Positions 24,585 to 33,146 of a DNA stretch of 64,000 bases are shown piece after piece (the first letter of the stretch is position 1; each line of letters begins with the position of its first letter). The notes below the pieces were generated by a model that was not told the DNA's origin, ran no database searches, and saw only the letters and a program-made list of their open reading frames with translations. Position numbers and translations under genes: made by a program. Origin of the DNA: Acetobacterium malicum subsp. dehalogenans DSM 11527 (lineage in GTDB: Bacteria; Bacillota; Clostridia; Eubacteriales; Eubacteriaceae); assembly GCF_000472665.1 (NCBI RefSeq), contig NZ_AXAC01000005.1, positions 111,103 to 175,102 on the forward strand. The letters run 5' to 3'.

Positions 24585-25634
24585 TTATTTTTGGGGGTAA
24601 TCGCCCCGGTGGGTTAAAATTTCGTAGCCAATTCCTTCCATCCGCTTGCTTAAGCAAACCCGGCATTCAGCCGCTTCGTCGCCCGTACAGATTTTATTGT
24701 CGTAAAGACTGTAATCTTTTCGCACCGATACCGGAGACAGATTCGGCATGACCACATTGGCCCCGGCCAGGATTCCCAATTCCCGACCATTAGGATCAAT
24801 CGTTCCCAGCGCCGTGGTGGCCGGAATCAAGGCCTTAGGCAGCATCAACCGCAGGATTGAAATAAGCAACAGGGTTTCTTCCAGGGTGCCGGCTTCAGCA
24901 TCCTTATAAGGGGTGTGCTGATGGGGGATAAAGGGACCGATGCCGATCATCTGGGGGTTTAGTTCTTTGATAAAGACCAGGTCCGCAACCAGATTTTCCA
25001 CCGTCTGATGGGGTGATCCGACCATAAAGCCAGTGCCGACCTGAAAGCCGATTTCTTTGAGATTCCGGAGACATTCGGTTCGATTTTCCAGCAATAGCTC
25101 GCGGGGATGAAGTTTTTGATAGTGCTCGGCGGTGGCGGTCTCGTGGCGGAGTAAATAACGGTTGGCACCGGCGGCAAAAAATGCTTCATAAACAGCGCGG
25201 GGCCGCTCCCCCAACGACAGGGTGATGGCACAGTCGTTGTAGCCAGCTCTGATTTTTCCGATCAGTTCAACCATCATTTGATCTGAAAAATCTGGATCTT
25301 CGCCGCCCTGCAGGACAAAGGTGCGAAATCCTAAATCATATCCGATGGCACAACAATCAAGGATTTCCTGCTCGCTTAAGCGATAGCGATGGGCCTGTTC
25401 GTTGCCGCAGCGGATGCCGCAATAATAGCAGTCATTTTTGCAATAATTACTGAATTCGATCAGTCCCCGGACATAAACCCCCTTGCCAAAGGTTTCTCCG
25501 GCCACTCTTTGGGCCCGTTTTGAAAGATCCGCCCGTAATTCGGGAGTGTTGTTTTCCAGCAGCCATTTGAACTCGTCTTTTTCCAGAAACTGCTCATTCT
25601 CCAGCTTTTCAGTTATTTCATTCATTGTTATCAT
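24585..25634 (-). CDS. hydE: [FeFe]-hydrogenase maturation radical SAM protein HydE
   Basis: Acts in synthesis of the dithiomethylamine/di-iron precursor of the H-cluster. 349 residues. Radical SAM motif CKNDCYYC (CX3CX2C) follows LIEFSNY, then GIRCGN as usual for HydE. The start is uncertain among GTG 25646, ATG 25634 and ATG 25625; 25634 has AAAGGTG at good distance. All overlap or abut the upstream regulator gene, so translation is coupled. Biotin synthase-like relatives are excluded by the cluster context with HydG. Confidence 0.93.
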   Translation of the reverse strand: MITMNEITEKLENEQFLEKDEFKWLLENNTPELRADLSKRAQRVAGETFGKGVYVRGLIEFSNYCKNDCYYCGIRCGNEQAHRYRLSEQEILDCCAIGYDLGFRTFVLQGGEDPDFSDQMMVELIGKIRAGYNDCAITLSLGERPRAVYEAFFAAGANRYLLRHETATAEHYQKLHPRELLLENRTECLRNLKEIGFQVGTGFMVGSPHQTVENLVADLVFIKELNPQMIGIGPFIPHQHTPYKDAEAGTLEETLLLISILRLMLPKALIPATTALGTIDPNGRELGILAGANVVMPNLSPVSVRKDYSLYDNKICTGDEAAECRVCLSKRMEGIGYEILTHRGDYPQK

Positions 25635-25896
25635 CTGCGTCTTCACCTTTGGGCAATTTTGAATAAACCGTTTTAATATTCACGCCGTCAATCATTCCCA
25701 GCTTCCCAGACAGGGAGCTGATAATATTGGTGGATGCATCGACAACCACACTGATCACTGAAACGTTGCGTTGATGATAAGGGATTCCCATTCGTCCGAC
25801 GATATGTTCGCCATAATCATGCAGCACCTTGTTCAGTTTTTCCACCGCTTCTTTTTTTTCCACCACAATTGCTATGAGTCCAATTCTTTTTTCCAT
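25618..25896 (-). CDS. TM1266-family putative iron-only hydrogenase system regulator
   Basis: 92-residue protein with a ferredoxin-like ACT/NikR-C-type fold: MEKRIGLIAIVVEKKEAVEKLN at the start, YGEHIVGRMGIPY and SVVVDASTNIISSLSGKLG in the core. The family is named for its genomic link to [FeFe]-hydrogenase maturases, and here it is the first gene before hydE and hydG. It has no DNA-binding domain; ligand and regulatory mode are unknown. Start at ATG 25896 with GAGGAG upstream, rather than a GTG six codons earlier that contains that site. Confidence 0.88.
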   Translation of the reverse strand: MEKRIGLIAIVVEKKEAVEKLNKVLHDYGEHIVGRMGIPYHQRNVSVISVVVDASTNIISSLSGKLGMIDGVNIKTVYSKLPKGEDADDNNE

Positions 25897-25955
25897 CTTA
25901 AGCTCCTCGTTCACCTTCTTTTAAACCAGCTACCCTTAGCCAAAAATCAACCTTA

Positions 25956-26200
25956 ATTCCGCTGCGCTTCATTTCGGTCGCGGACAGTCGCCAACTGCAA
26001 GCGAGCTTGCGATTGGCTCGTTGCCTTAACGAAACCTCAATTCCGCTGCGCTTCATTTCGGTCGCGGGCAGTCGCCAACTGCAAGCGAGCTTGCGATTGG
26101 CTCGTTGCCTAACGAAACCTCAATTCCGCTGCGCTTCATTTCGGTCGCGGGCAGTCGCCAACTGCAAGCAAGCTTGCGATTGGCTCGTTGCCTTAACGCG
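25956..26200 (+). repeat. Three tandem copies of the dispersed palindromic repeat
   Basis: Units start at 25956, 26040 and 26123 (periods 84 and 83) and are nearly identical, beginning ATTCCGCTGCGCTTC and ending CTCGTTGCCTTAACG. Each holds a self-complementary centre (GCCAACTGCAAGC / GCTTGCGATTGGC, one mismatch). There are no unique spacers. The array lies immediately upstream of the hyd maturation operon. Confidence 0.92.
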
Positions 26201-26230
26201 AAAAATCCCTGTACCGCGATGGCACAGGGA
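26201..26230 (-). terminator. Terminator-like hairpin beside the repeat array
   Basis: TCCCTGT / ACAGGGA stem; on the minus strand followed by five T. No confident gene ends into it, so it may terminate an unrecognised transcript from 26232-26611. Confidence 0.55.
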
Positions 26231-26231
26231 A

Positions 26232-26528
26232 AAATACGCAAATAGCCAAACCATTTATAAAAAATGATATGGGTGAATGACACATGATTCTCTCGCCTTT
26301 CCATTAGGGACGAACCCGGATGGCATCAGTACGATAGCTTTGTTCCTTATTTCGATAAATGCTTATCGATGCTTGTTAATTGTCCAGTTCGCTGTCAGAA
26401 TCAGAGGCTTCGTCATCTTTCAGTTCACTGTTGTTGAAAAGGATATCATATAATTCATCATGCTTCAATGATAATCAGAGGGAAATTTTTGTCTTTTTAT
26501 TCGCTCCGACAACAGTCTACCGAAAAAT
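26232..26528 (-). other. Non-genic stretch with possible gene remnant
   Basis: No convincing gene. On the minus strand 26376-26471 reads an acidic 31-codon peptide ending in ELKDDEASDSDSELDN and a stop, preceded by an in-frame stop and no ribosome site, so it may be the tail of a decayed gene. A small palindrome CGATAA-ATGC-TTATCG lies at 26353-26368. Base composition resembles neighbouring genes rather than AT-rich spacer. Confidence 0.3.
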
Positions 26529-26606
26529 AAAGGACAATCCTCTGTCCCGCGGGTTTCAGAAGCTTATCCGAAACCCGATGATCCAGGCATTGTCCTTTTC
26601 TTTTTT
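26529..26606. terminator. Nested double-stem terminator after DUF1015
   Basis: Outer stem AAAGGACAAT / ATTGTCCTTT encloses an inner stem CGGGTTTC / GAAACCCG. T-runs follow on both strands. It lies just beyond the DUF1015 stop. Confidence 0.65.
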
Positions 26607-26611
26607 GCTTA

Positions 26612-27853
26612 CTACAGATTATGAATAAACAATCCGCTTCTTAATTTTGGTTCAAACCAGGTCGATTTTGGCGGCATTACCATACCGGCATCAGCAATGT
26701 TCATCAGCTCTTCAATCGCGGTGGGATACATCGAAATCGCCAATACCATATCTTCGTTGACCCGTCGCTCCAGTTCTTTTAAGCCCCGGATGCCACCAAC
26801 AAAGTCGATCCGTTTATCAGTGCGGATATCGCCGATGCCCAGAATCGGGATCAGGATATTGTTTTGCAGAATCGCCACGTCCAGTGAATTAACCGGATCA
26901 GCGGGATCATAAACCCCTTCTTTGACAGTCAGCAGATACCACTTGCCATCGACATATAGGCCAAAACTGCCTTTGTGTGGCGGGGTCACTGGTTCTTTGT
27001 CCTTAGGTGTTACCTCAAATTTTTCGGTTAGCGCCGTTAAGAGTTCTTCAACACTGAGACCGTTGAGATCCTTGACAACCCGGTTATAGTCCATGATATA
27101 CAACTGTTCATCGGGAAATAATACCGACAGGAAGTAGTTAAATTCCTCTTCGCCGGTATAATTAGGGTTTGCTTCCCGACGCATCAGGCCAACCTTGACA
27201 GCTGAAGCCGAACGGTGGTGTCCATCGGCGATGTACAAACTTTCAACATGGCCGAATTTTTCAACTAAATCATTAATCACAGCCTCATCGTCAACCACCC
27301 AGGCCCGGTGAGTTATCCCGTCTTCGGCGACAAAATCATAAACGGGATCATGGGCTTGACGCCAGCCATCCACCATCGCATTGATTTCATCCTGAGCCCG
27401 ATAGGTCAGAAAAATCGGTCCAGTATTGGCATTGCAGGCGTCGACATGTTTAATCCGGTCCTCTTCTTTATCAGCTCGGGTCAGCTCATGCTTTTTGATG
27501 GTATTATCGAGATACTCATCAATGGCGGTACAGACAACCAGTCCGACCTGGCTGCGGCCATCCATGATCAGCTCATAAATATATAAGCAATCTTTAGTAT
27601 CCTGAGTCAAGGCATTTCGATGAAACAGTTTTTCGAGATTTTTTCTGGCCGTTTCATAAACAAAGGGATCATTGATTTTAGTACGCGGGTCCAGCGTCGT
27701 TTCCGGTCGGTCAACCCGTAAAAAAGAATCCAGTTTACCCCGGGCCGCTATTGCTGCTTCTTCCCGGTTATAGACATCATAGGGCAGGGCCGCCACATCC
27801 TGAGCTTTTTCAGGAACCGGACGAACCGCTTTAAAGGGTTTGATTGTTGCCAT
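26612..27853 (-). CDS. DUF1015 family protein
   Basis: 413 residues of the DUF1015 (COG4198) family, beginning MATIKPFKAVRPV and containing ALPYDVYN and the highly conserved LYIADGHHRSASA (about residues 218-230). Function of the family is not established, although it is frequently adjacent to serine biosynthesis genes, as here downstream of serA. The HHR motif suggests a catalytic or phosphate-binding site similar to ParB-like folds; this is speculative. ATG with AGGAGG upstream. Separated from serA by a hairpin. Confidence 0.88.
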   Translation of the reverse strand: MATIKPFKAVRPVPEKAQDVAALPYDVYNREEAAIAARGKLDSFLRVDRPETTLDPRTKINDPFVYETARKNLEKLFHRNALTQDTKDCLYIYELIMDGRSQVGLVVCTAIDEYLDNTIKKHELTRADKEEDRIKHVDACNANTGPIFLTYRAQDEINAMVDGWRQAHDPVYDFVAEDGITHRAWVVDDEAVINDLVEKFGHVESLYIADGHHRSASAVKVGLMRREANPNYTGEEEFNYFLSVLFPDEQLYIMDYNRVVKDLNGLSVEELLTALTEKFEVTPKDKEPVTPPHKGSFGLYVDGKWYLLTVKEGVYDPADPVNSLDVAILQNNILIPILGIGDIRTDKRIDFVGGIRGLKELERRVNEDMVLAISMYPTAIEELMNIADAGMVMPPKSTWFEPKLRSGLFIHNL

Positions 27854-27875
27854 TTTTTTCCTCCTGTTTTTAATA

Positions 27876-27910
27876 AAGAAGTGGCTTCGGATTAACGAAG
27901 ACCACTTCTT
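27876..27910 (-). terminator. Hairpin between serA and DUF1015
   Basis: AAGAAGTGG-CTTCG / CGAAG-A-CCACTTCTT stem. The tract after it on the minus strand is only weakly T-rich, so it may be a partial terminator or a processing signal. Confidence 0.55.
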
Positions 27911-27922
27911 GGGATGGTTTAC

Positions 27923-29092
27923 TTATTTTAAAATACGGACCCGGGTGACGCCTTTGATGCCTTTTAAAGCAGTCTTCACGTCTTCACCGACATTGCTGTC
28001 AACGTCGATCATGGTGTAGGCCCAAGCGCCTCTGTTTTTGTTGGTCATCACCGCGATATTGAGATCGTGGTCAGCCAGAATTTTGGTGATCTGTCCCAAC
28101 ATGTTTGGCACATTGGCGTGGTTCACGGTAATTCGGTTTTCGGCTTCGCAAACACCCATATTGCAGTCCGGATAATTGACAGAATTAATAATATTTCCAT
28201 TTTCCAGATATTCTTTTAACGAATGAATGGCCATTTCAGCGCAGTTTTCTTCACTTTCTGGGGTTGAGGCACCAAGATGAGGAATATTGATTACATTTTT
28301 CATTTTCAACAAGCGTTCATTTGGGAAATCGGTAATATAGGTTGCAATGGTGCCTTCTTCAATGGCATTTTCCAAAGCATCATAATTAACCAGTCCGCCC
28401 CGGGCAAAGTTAAGTAATCGCAGCCCTTCTTTGGTATCTTTTAACAGATCGGCATTGACGTAATCCTTGGTTTCATCCATATAAGGAATATGTAGAGAAA
28501 TGTAGTCGCAGTTTTTAAAAATTTCTTCTTTGCTGACGGCACGTCTGACTTTCCGGCTTAATCCCCAGGCATTGTCGATGGAAATAAAGGGGTCAAAGCC
28601 ATAAACCTTCATCCCAAAATCCACAGCCATATTGGCAACCAGCACCCCAATGGCACCTAAACCAATAACGCCCATTTTTTTGCCATAAAGTTCCGGGCCA
28701 CCAAAAGCGCCCTTACCCTTTTCAACCAGCGCGGGGACTTCATCACCCTTATCAGCCAGTGTACTTGACCACTGGATCCCATCAACCACCTTACGTGAAG
28801 AGATGAGCATCCCAGCGATTACCAGTTCTTTTACCGCATTGGCATTGGCACCAGGCGAGTTGCAGACAACAATGCCCTGTTCGGAACATTTATCCAGGGG
28901 AATGTTATTAACCCCGGCACCAGCCCGGCCCACAAATTTAACTGACTCGGGAATATCCATATCATGCATTTTATAGCTTCGCAGCAAAATCGCATCGGGA
29001 TTTTCCGGCTGATCTAAAACCGTATAATTTTCACCTAATAATTTTAACCCTTTTTTAGAAATATTATTGAGAGTCTGAACTTTATAATTCAA
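27923..29092 (-). CDS. serA: D-3-phosphoglycerate dehydrogenase
   Basis: First step of serine synthesis: oxidizes 3-phosphoglycerate with NAD. 389 residues. Rossmann motif GVIGLGAIGVLVAN near 139-152; active-site residues in GRAGAGVNNIP, the Arg/Glu region FARGGLVNYDAL, and the catalytic His in NIPHLGAST. A C-terminal ACT domain (about 318-389) indicates possible serine feedback. Start is TTG, supported by AAAGGAA 8 bases upstream. It is co-transcribed with serC (29 bases apart). Confidence 0.95.
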   Translation of the reverse strand: MNYKVQTLNNISKKGLKLLGENYTVLDQPENPDAILLRSYKMHDMDIPESVKFVGRAGAGVNNIPLDKCSEQGIVVCNSPGANANAVKELVIAGMLISSRKVVDGIQWSSTLADKGDEVPALVEKGKGAFGGPELYGKKMGVIGLGAIGVLVANMAVDFGMKVYGFDPFISIDNAWGLSRKVRRAVSKEEIFKNCDYISLHIPYMDETKDYVNADLLKDTKEGLRLLNFARGGLVNYDALENAIEEGTIATYITDFPNERLLKMKNVINIPHLGASTPESEENCAEMAIHSLKEYLENGNIINSVNYPDCNMGVCEAENRITVNHANVPNMLGQITKILADHDLNIAVMTNKNRGAWAYTMIDVDSNVGEDVKTALKGIKGVTRVRILK

Positions 29093-29121
29093 TGTCGTAT
29101 TTCCTTTCTTAGCAAAAACGC

Positions 29122-30210
29122 CTAGGCGTTTTCCTTTTCAAATTTCTGCATGAAATCAATGAGGGTATCAATACCCGCCATTGGCATGGCATTGTAAATG
29201 CTGGCCCGCATTCCGCCAACGCTACGATGACCTTTAAGGTTTTCCATTCCGGCTTTTTTGCTTTCTTTAACGAATAGCGCATCTAATTCGTCAGATCCGG
29301 TAATAAAAGGTACATTCATAAGTGATCGGTCTTCCGGCACAACGGTCCCTTTATAAAGCTTACTGTTATCAATAAAATCATACAGTTTTTGAGCCTTTTC
29401 TTTGTTGACTGCTTCCATTCCGGCAACGCCGCCGTTTGCTTTAACCCATTCAAAAACAAGTTTGCAAATATAAATGCTGTAGCATGGTGGCGTATTGTAG
29501 CAAGAATCGTTATCGGCATGGATTTTATAATCCAGCATCGTTGGGGTGAAATCTTTGGCATGACCCAGTAAGTCTTTGCGAATGATCACTGCCGTTACAC
29601 CAGCAGGTCCCATGTTTTTCTGAGCACCGGCATAAATCAGACCAAATTTAGATACATCATATACTTCTGATAAGATATTAGAAGACATATCCCCAACTAA
29701 AGGCACATTTCCGGTATCAGGAATATTTTCAGGTTTAAATCGTGTTCCGTAAATGGTGTTATTAACGCAAATATGGAAGAAATCAGCATCGGGTGTAAAA
29801 TCCTTAGGATCCACCTTGGGGATGTAGGAAAAGGTTTGATCCTGGGATGATGCAATAACCTTTGCTTCTCCATAACGGGCTGACTCTTGATAAGCCTTTT
29901 TTGCCCAACTGCCGGTAATCATAAAATCGGCTTTATTGGTTTTTGAATAAAGATTCAATGGAATCATGGCAAACTGAGTTGATGCTCCACCTTGTAAAAA
30001 CAGAATCTCATAATTATCTGGGACATTCATCAGTTCTCGGTAAAGATTTTTTGCGGCTTGCAGAATATCGTCAAAATAGGATGATCGATGACTCATCTCC
30101 ATCACGGACATGCCGGCATCTCCATAGGATACCATTTCAGACCCAGCTTTTTCCAGGACTTCTAGTGGTAAACAAGATGGTCCAGCTGAAAAATTATAAA
30201 CTCTTTTCAC
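29122..30210 (-). CDS. serC: Phosphoserine aminotransferase
   Basis: Converts 3-phosphohydroxypyruvate and glutamate to phosphoserine with PLP. 362 residues, normal family length. MKRVYNFSAGPSCLP at the N-terminus, phosphate-cup residues in LQGGASTQF, and PLP-lysine in YAGAQKNMGPAG (about residue 195). GTG start with AAGGAGG upstream. First gene of the serC-serA-DUF1015 unit. A gene for phosphoserine phosphatase is not in the window. Confidence 0.96.
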   Translation of the reverse strand: MKRVYNFSAGPSCLPLEVLEKAGSEMVSYGDAGMSVMEMSHRSSYFDDILQAAKNLYRELMNVPDNYEILFLQGGASTQFAMIPLNLYSKTNKADFMITGSWAKKAYQESARYGEAKVIASSQDQTFSYIPKVDPKDFTPDADFFHICVNNTIYGTRFKPENIPDTGNVPLVGDMSSNILSEVYDVSKFGLIYAGAQKNMGPAGVTAVIIRKDLLGHAKDFTPTMLDYKIHADNDSCYNTPPCYSIYICKLVFEWVKANGGVAGMEAVNKEKAQKLYDFIDNSKLYKGTVVPEDRSLMNVPFITGSDELDALFVKESKKAGMENLKGHRSVGGMRASIYNAMPMAGIDTLIDFMQKFEKENA

Positions 30211-30278
30211 TTTTAATTTCCTCCTTAAAATAGTGTTTTTGGTGTGAATGTAATTCTCTGAAAAAATTACTTCCTGCT

Positions 30279-30307
30279 ATTATATGTTAAATTATTGTCA
30301 AATGCAA
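30279..30307 (-). promoter_or_regulatory. Promoter of serC-serA operon
   Basis: TTGCAT (30302-30307) and TATAAT (30279-30284), 17-base spacing, minus strand. The 65-base leader has a small GTAATT / AATTAC hairpin but no T-box features. Confidence 0.65.
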
Positions 30308-30354
30308 GATTTTGTATTAAATTTTATGTAAATTTTATTGTTCATTCAAATTTT

Positions 30355-31569
30355 CTATTCAATTATTACTGTTGTTTTTGCCGGGGTGATCGATTTGACC
30401 AAAGACTGCGATAAATTGGTCTGAATCGGCAATTCATATTCCCCCGGGGGTAAATTGGCACAATCAACAAAAGCCTCAATCTGAGACGCATTTAAACTGT
30501 TTAAAATGCTGCTGGCGCCTTCCAGTTTAACCACCACCCGGGCATCTTTGACTTTGGCCGCCACCAGACCGGTACCCAGATTTTTGGTGCTTACCTTATC
30601 AATGGTAAAGCTTTTTTCCACCGGACTTTCAATGGAAACCGTCACCTTGACTTTTCCGCCATCATCGAGGAAATAACAGCCCACTGGCGGTGTCAGATTG
30701 ATGTCTTTAGTGAATGTTTTCGACTGTCCCGATACATCAATAGGATCCATGGGGATCGTCTCGATCGAATTCAGTAATGCTTCATTAGCGCCAACTAGTA
30801 CCTTGGAGGGTTCAACTTGTACGCCGGTGACAATATAGCCGTTAGCCGGACTCCCGGTTGTTGACGGAATAATTCCAATCGATTTCGTTTTCCCAAGGAC
30901 GATCTCAGTTTTAACGACGTTTGGTAATATCTCCAAATCCGTAATCGGGTCACCGGTAGCATCATAAGCTGCAACCTCCAGATGCCGGGTCGTATCCGAT
31001 TCCAGACCGCTCACATCTGCCGTTGCAGTAATTTTATCAATCCGGGCGATAGACGCTTCCGGTCCTTCCACTTCGACCTGCTCCAGTGATTCGGCTGAAA
31101 TCACCGATAAATCATTGGCCGGTTTTCCTTCCAATAAGATAACCACATCCAGGTTTTCTTTAATAATATTGTCCACTTCAATTGAGAGACTGGTGGGATT
31201 CATACTACTGATAATAACTGAGTTGGCCAGTCCCTTAACTTCCACATCCAGGTGATAGGTTCCCTTAGCTTCAATATCGCTGAGATCAACTTCAGCAGTA
31301 ACTTCTTTCATATTAACATTTCTGAGGTTTTTATCGGTACCCTTAACCTGTAAATTAAGATAATAATTCTTATCATCTGCCAGAACGAGGTTTTTTTCGG
31401 TTAGCGATTCGACCTTATTCAAGGTTATTGGGATACTGTTAAAATCTTGGGTGATCAGCATATCAGCGTTTCCATTGACCATAAACCAGAGAGTAATTGC
31501 AATGCCAACTGATGCCAGGATTCGAAATAATCGTTCGCGCAGAGAAATCTTTTTTTTATTTGCTGCCAT
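30355..31569 (-). CDS. cdaR: YbbR-domain regulator of diadenylate cyclase
   Basis: 404 residues: an N-terminal transmembrane helix (about 14-32) and an extracytoplasmic portion made of about four YbbR beta domains, each with a pattern like S..P..V.V.G....... CdaR-type proteins bind and modulate the cyclase CdaA at the membrane. It starts within the last 14 bases of cdaA, so the two are translationally coupled. ATG preceded by GGGGGAGA. The usual third partner glmM is not next to it. Confidence 0.9.
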   Translation of the reverse strand: MAANKKKISLRERLFRILASVGIAITLWFMVNGNADMLITQDFNSIPITLNKVESLTEKNLVLADDKNYYLNLQVKGTDKNLRNVNMKEVTAEVDLSDIEAKGTYHLDVEVKGLANSVIISSMNPTSLSIEVDNIIKENLDVVILLEGKPANDLSVISAESLEQVEVEGPEASIARIDKITATADVSGLESDTTRHLEVAAYDATGDPITDLEILPNVVKTEIVLGKTKSIGIIPSTTGSPANGYIVTGVQVEPSKVLVGANEALLNSIETIPMDPIDVSGQSKTFTKDINLTPPVGCYFLDDGGKVKVTVSIESPVEKSFTIDKVSTKNLGTGLVAAKVKDARVVVKLEGASSILNSLNASQIEAFVDCANLPPGEYELPIQTNLSQSLVKSITPAKTTVIIE

Positions 31570-32404
31570 CTATTCTCCCCCAGAGTTTGTTAATCCAACC
31601 GCTGTCGATATTGCCGTCCTCGCTGACTGTATAGCTCTCCAGAATAATTTGTTTGAGAACCTCGATGATAATGTCCTGAAACAAGGTGCCTTTGGACGCA
31701 TAGGATATTTGCCCGGTTTCTTCGGATACAATAATCACCAGCGCATCAGATTTTTCAGTCATTCCCAATCCCGCCCGATGCCGGGTTCCCAATTCACTGC
31801 TTAAATCGCGGTTGTCAGAAAGGGGCAGTAAACAACCTGCCGCACGAATTTGTCGGGACCACAGCTTGATAATCACGGCGCCATCATGGAGGGGCCGATT
31901 GGGGGTGAAAATATTTTCCAGCAATTCACTACTGATATCCGAATCCAGCTCCGTCCCGGTTTGGACAATATTATTGAGTCCGGTATCTTTTTCCAGCACA
32001 ATCAGCGCACCAGTCCGTTCGCAAGATAGTTTACTGACCGCTTTGATAATTTTGTCAACATCGTCTTCCAGAAAATCCATTGAGGGCTTCTTCATTATCT
32101 CTTTAAAAATCCGGTTGTTTCCCAATTGTTCCAAAGCGGAACGAAATTCCGGCTGAAATACCACCACAATGAAAATAAACGCCCAGGTAAAGGCGCTGGT
32201 GATAATCAGATTCAGGGTAGTAAAACCCAGCCATGCACTGATGGGCGATAAAAAAAGCAAGACAATCAAGCCTTTAAAAACCTGTTCGGCCTGGGTTCCC
32301 CGAATCCACATCAATAGCCGGTAGACAATAAAAGAAATAATGACTATCTCAATGATACTGGCGACGGTGATTCTTGATTGAATATATAACAAAAACTCTT
32401 CCAT
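31556..32404 (-). CDS. cdaA: Membrane diadenylate cyclase CdaA
   Basis: Makes c-di-AMP from two ATP. 282 residues: three N-terminal transmembrane helices (about 15-90), then the DAC domain with the active-site motifs LHDGAVI and GTRHRAGLG (DGA and RHR). Start at the ATG giving MEEFLLYI, preceded by GAGGGA; an ATG six codons upstream contains the ribosome site. c-di-AMP controls potassium and osmolyte balance in Firmicutes. Forms an operon with cdaR and is divergent from the CBS-domain gene. Confidence 0.95.
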   Translation of the reverse strand: MEEFLLYIQSRITVASIIEIVIISFIVYRLLMWIRGTQAEQVFKGLIVLLFLSPISAWLGFTTLNLIITSAFTWAFIFIVVVFQPEFRSALEQLGNNRIFKEIMKKPSMDFLEDDVDKIIKAVSKLSCERTGALIVLEKDTGLNNIVQTGTELDSDISSELLENIFTPNRPLHDGAVIIKLWSRQIRAAGCLLPLSDNRDLSSELGTRHRAGLGMTEKSDALVIIVSEETGQISYASKGTLFQDIIIEVLKQIILESYTVSEDGNIDSGWINKLWGRIDGSK

Positions 32405-32598
32405 TTTAGTTCCCTCATTCATTCGTTAATGTTAATTATACACTAACAAGGCCGTTTCGTGAAAGATAAATTGGATTTTTTCATAATATTATAGGCGACA
32501 TTAAGAAATTCCTTAAGGGAGATTTGTGAAATTCATGCTAAAATAAATTCTAAATTGAAACCTTCCAATCTTTTATGAAGAATAAGGAGATCATTTGT

Positions 32599-33030
32599 AT
32601 GAAAAACCACCTGTTTTATTTATTACCCAAAAGCGAAACCGTCTTTTTGACCAATACTGATTCATTTAATCAAGCTTACAATATGTTTGTTATTACCAAT
32701 TATACGGCTCTCCCGGTAATTAATAAGAAAGGGCAATACGTGGGAACCATCTGTGAGGGAGACCTGCTCCGGGTTTTGTCACTGAGTCTCACCCATCCGG
32801 AAATTGATTTAGGGTCTTTTGAAATCAAAGATATCGATTTTAAGATCAATCTGGAGGTGGCCCGAATCAATGAAAGCTATGAACATTTGGTGGAACTGGC
32901 CGTCAAACAGAACTTCATTCCGCTCGTTGATGACCAGGGTATTTTTATCGGCATTCTCCGCCGCCAGGAACTGATCAAAGAACTGATCAATTTTTTATCA
33001 GACAAAGTTGCTGAACAGGAAGCCGGTTGA
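32599..33030 (+). CDS. CBS-domain-pair protein
   Basis: 143 residues consisting essentially of one CBS pair (Bateman module), with MFVITNYTALPVINKKGQYVGTI in the first and QNFIPLVDDQGIFIGILRRQEL in the second repeat. Such stand-alone modules bind adenine nucleotides and act as energy or second-messenger sensors; the partner is unknown. ATG with AAGGAGA upstream is used rather than an ATG eight codons earlier. It is divergent from cdaA-cdaR; a link to c-di-AMP is possible but not shown. Confidence 0.85.
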   Translation: MKNHLFYLLPKSETVFLTNTDSFNQAYNMFVITNYTALPVINKKGQYVGTICEGDLLRVLSLSLTHPEIDLGSFEIKDIDFKINLEVARINESYEHLVELAVKQNFIPLVDDQGIFIGILRRQELIKELINFLSDKVAEQEAG

Positions 33031-33053
33031 GTATCCGATTCAAGCCATTATTA

Positions 33054-33146
33054 AAGCCAATTAATTGGTCTTATTTCACAGCATCTCCCGGTCAAATCAT
33101 ACGGACTGGGAGATGCTGGCATAAGCCTGAATTAATTGGCTTTTTT
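33054..33146. terminator. Nested double-stem terminator after the CBS gene
   Basis: Outer stem AAGCCAATTAATT / AATTAATTGGCTT encloses inner stem CAGCATCTCCC / GGGAGATGCTG; six T follow on the plus strand. It reaches the stop codon of the convergent ATPase gene. Confidence 0.75.

Noticed and set aside
25956..26200. Possible CRISPR array
   Set aside because: Units of 83-84 bases are directly contiguous with no unique spacers, and no cas genes are present.
26007..26304. Reading frames across the tandem repeats on both strands
   Set aside because: They simply translate the repeat, giving the same peptide three times, and lack ribosome sites.
30211..30354. T-box leader for serine genes
   Set aside because: No T-box sequence or terminator/antiterminator pair; leader is only about 65 bases.
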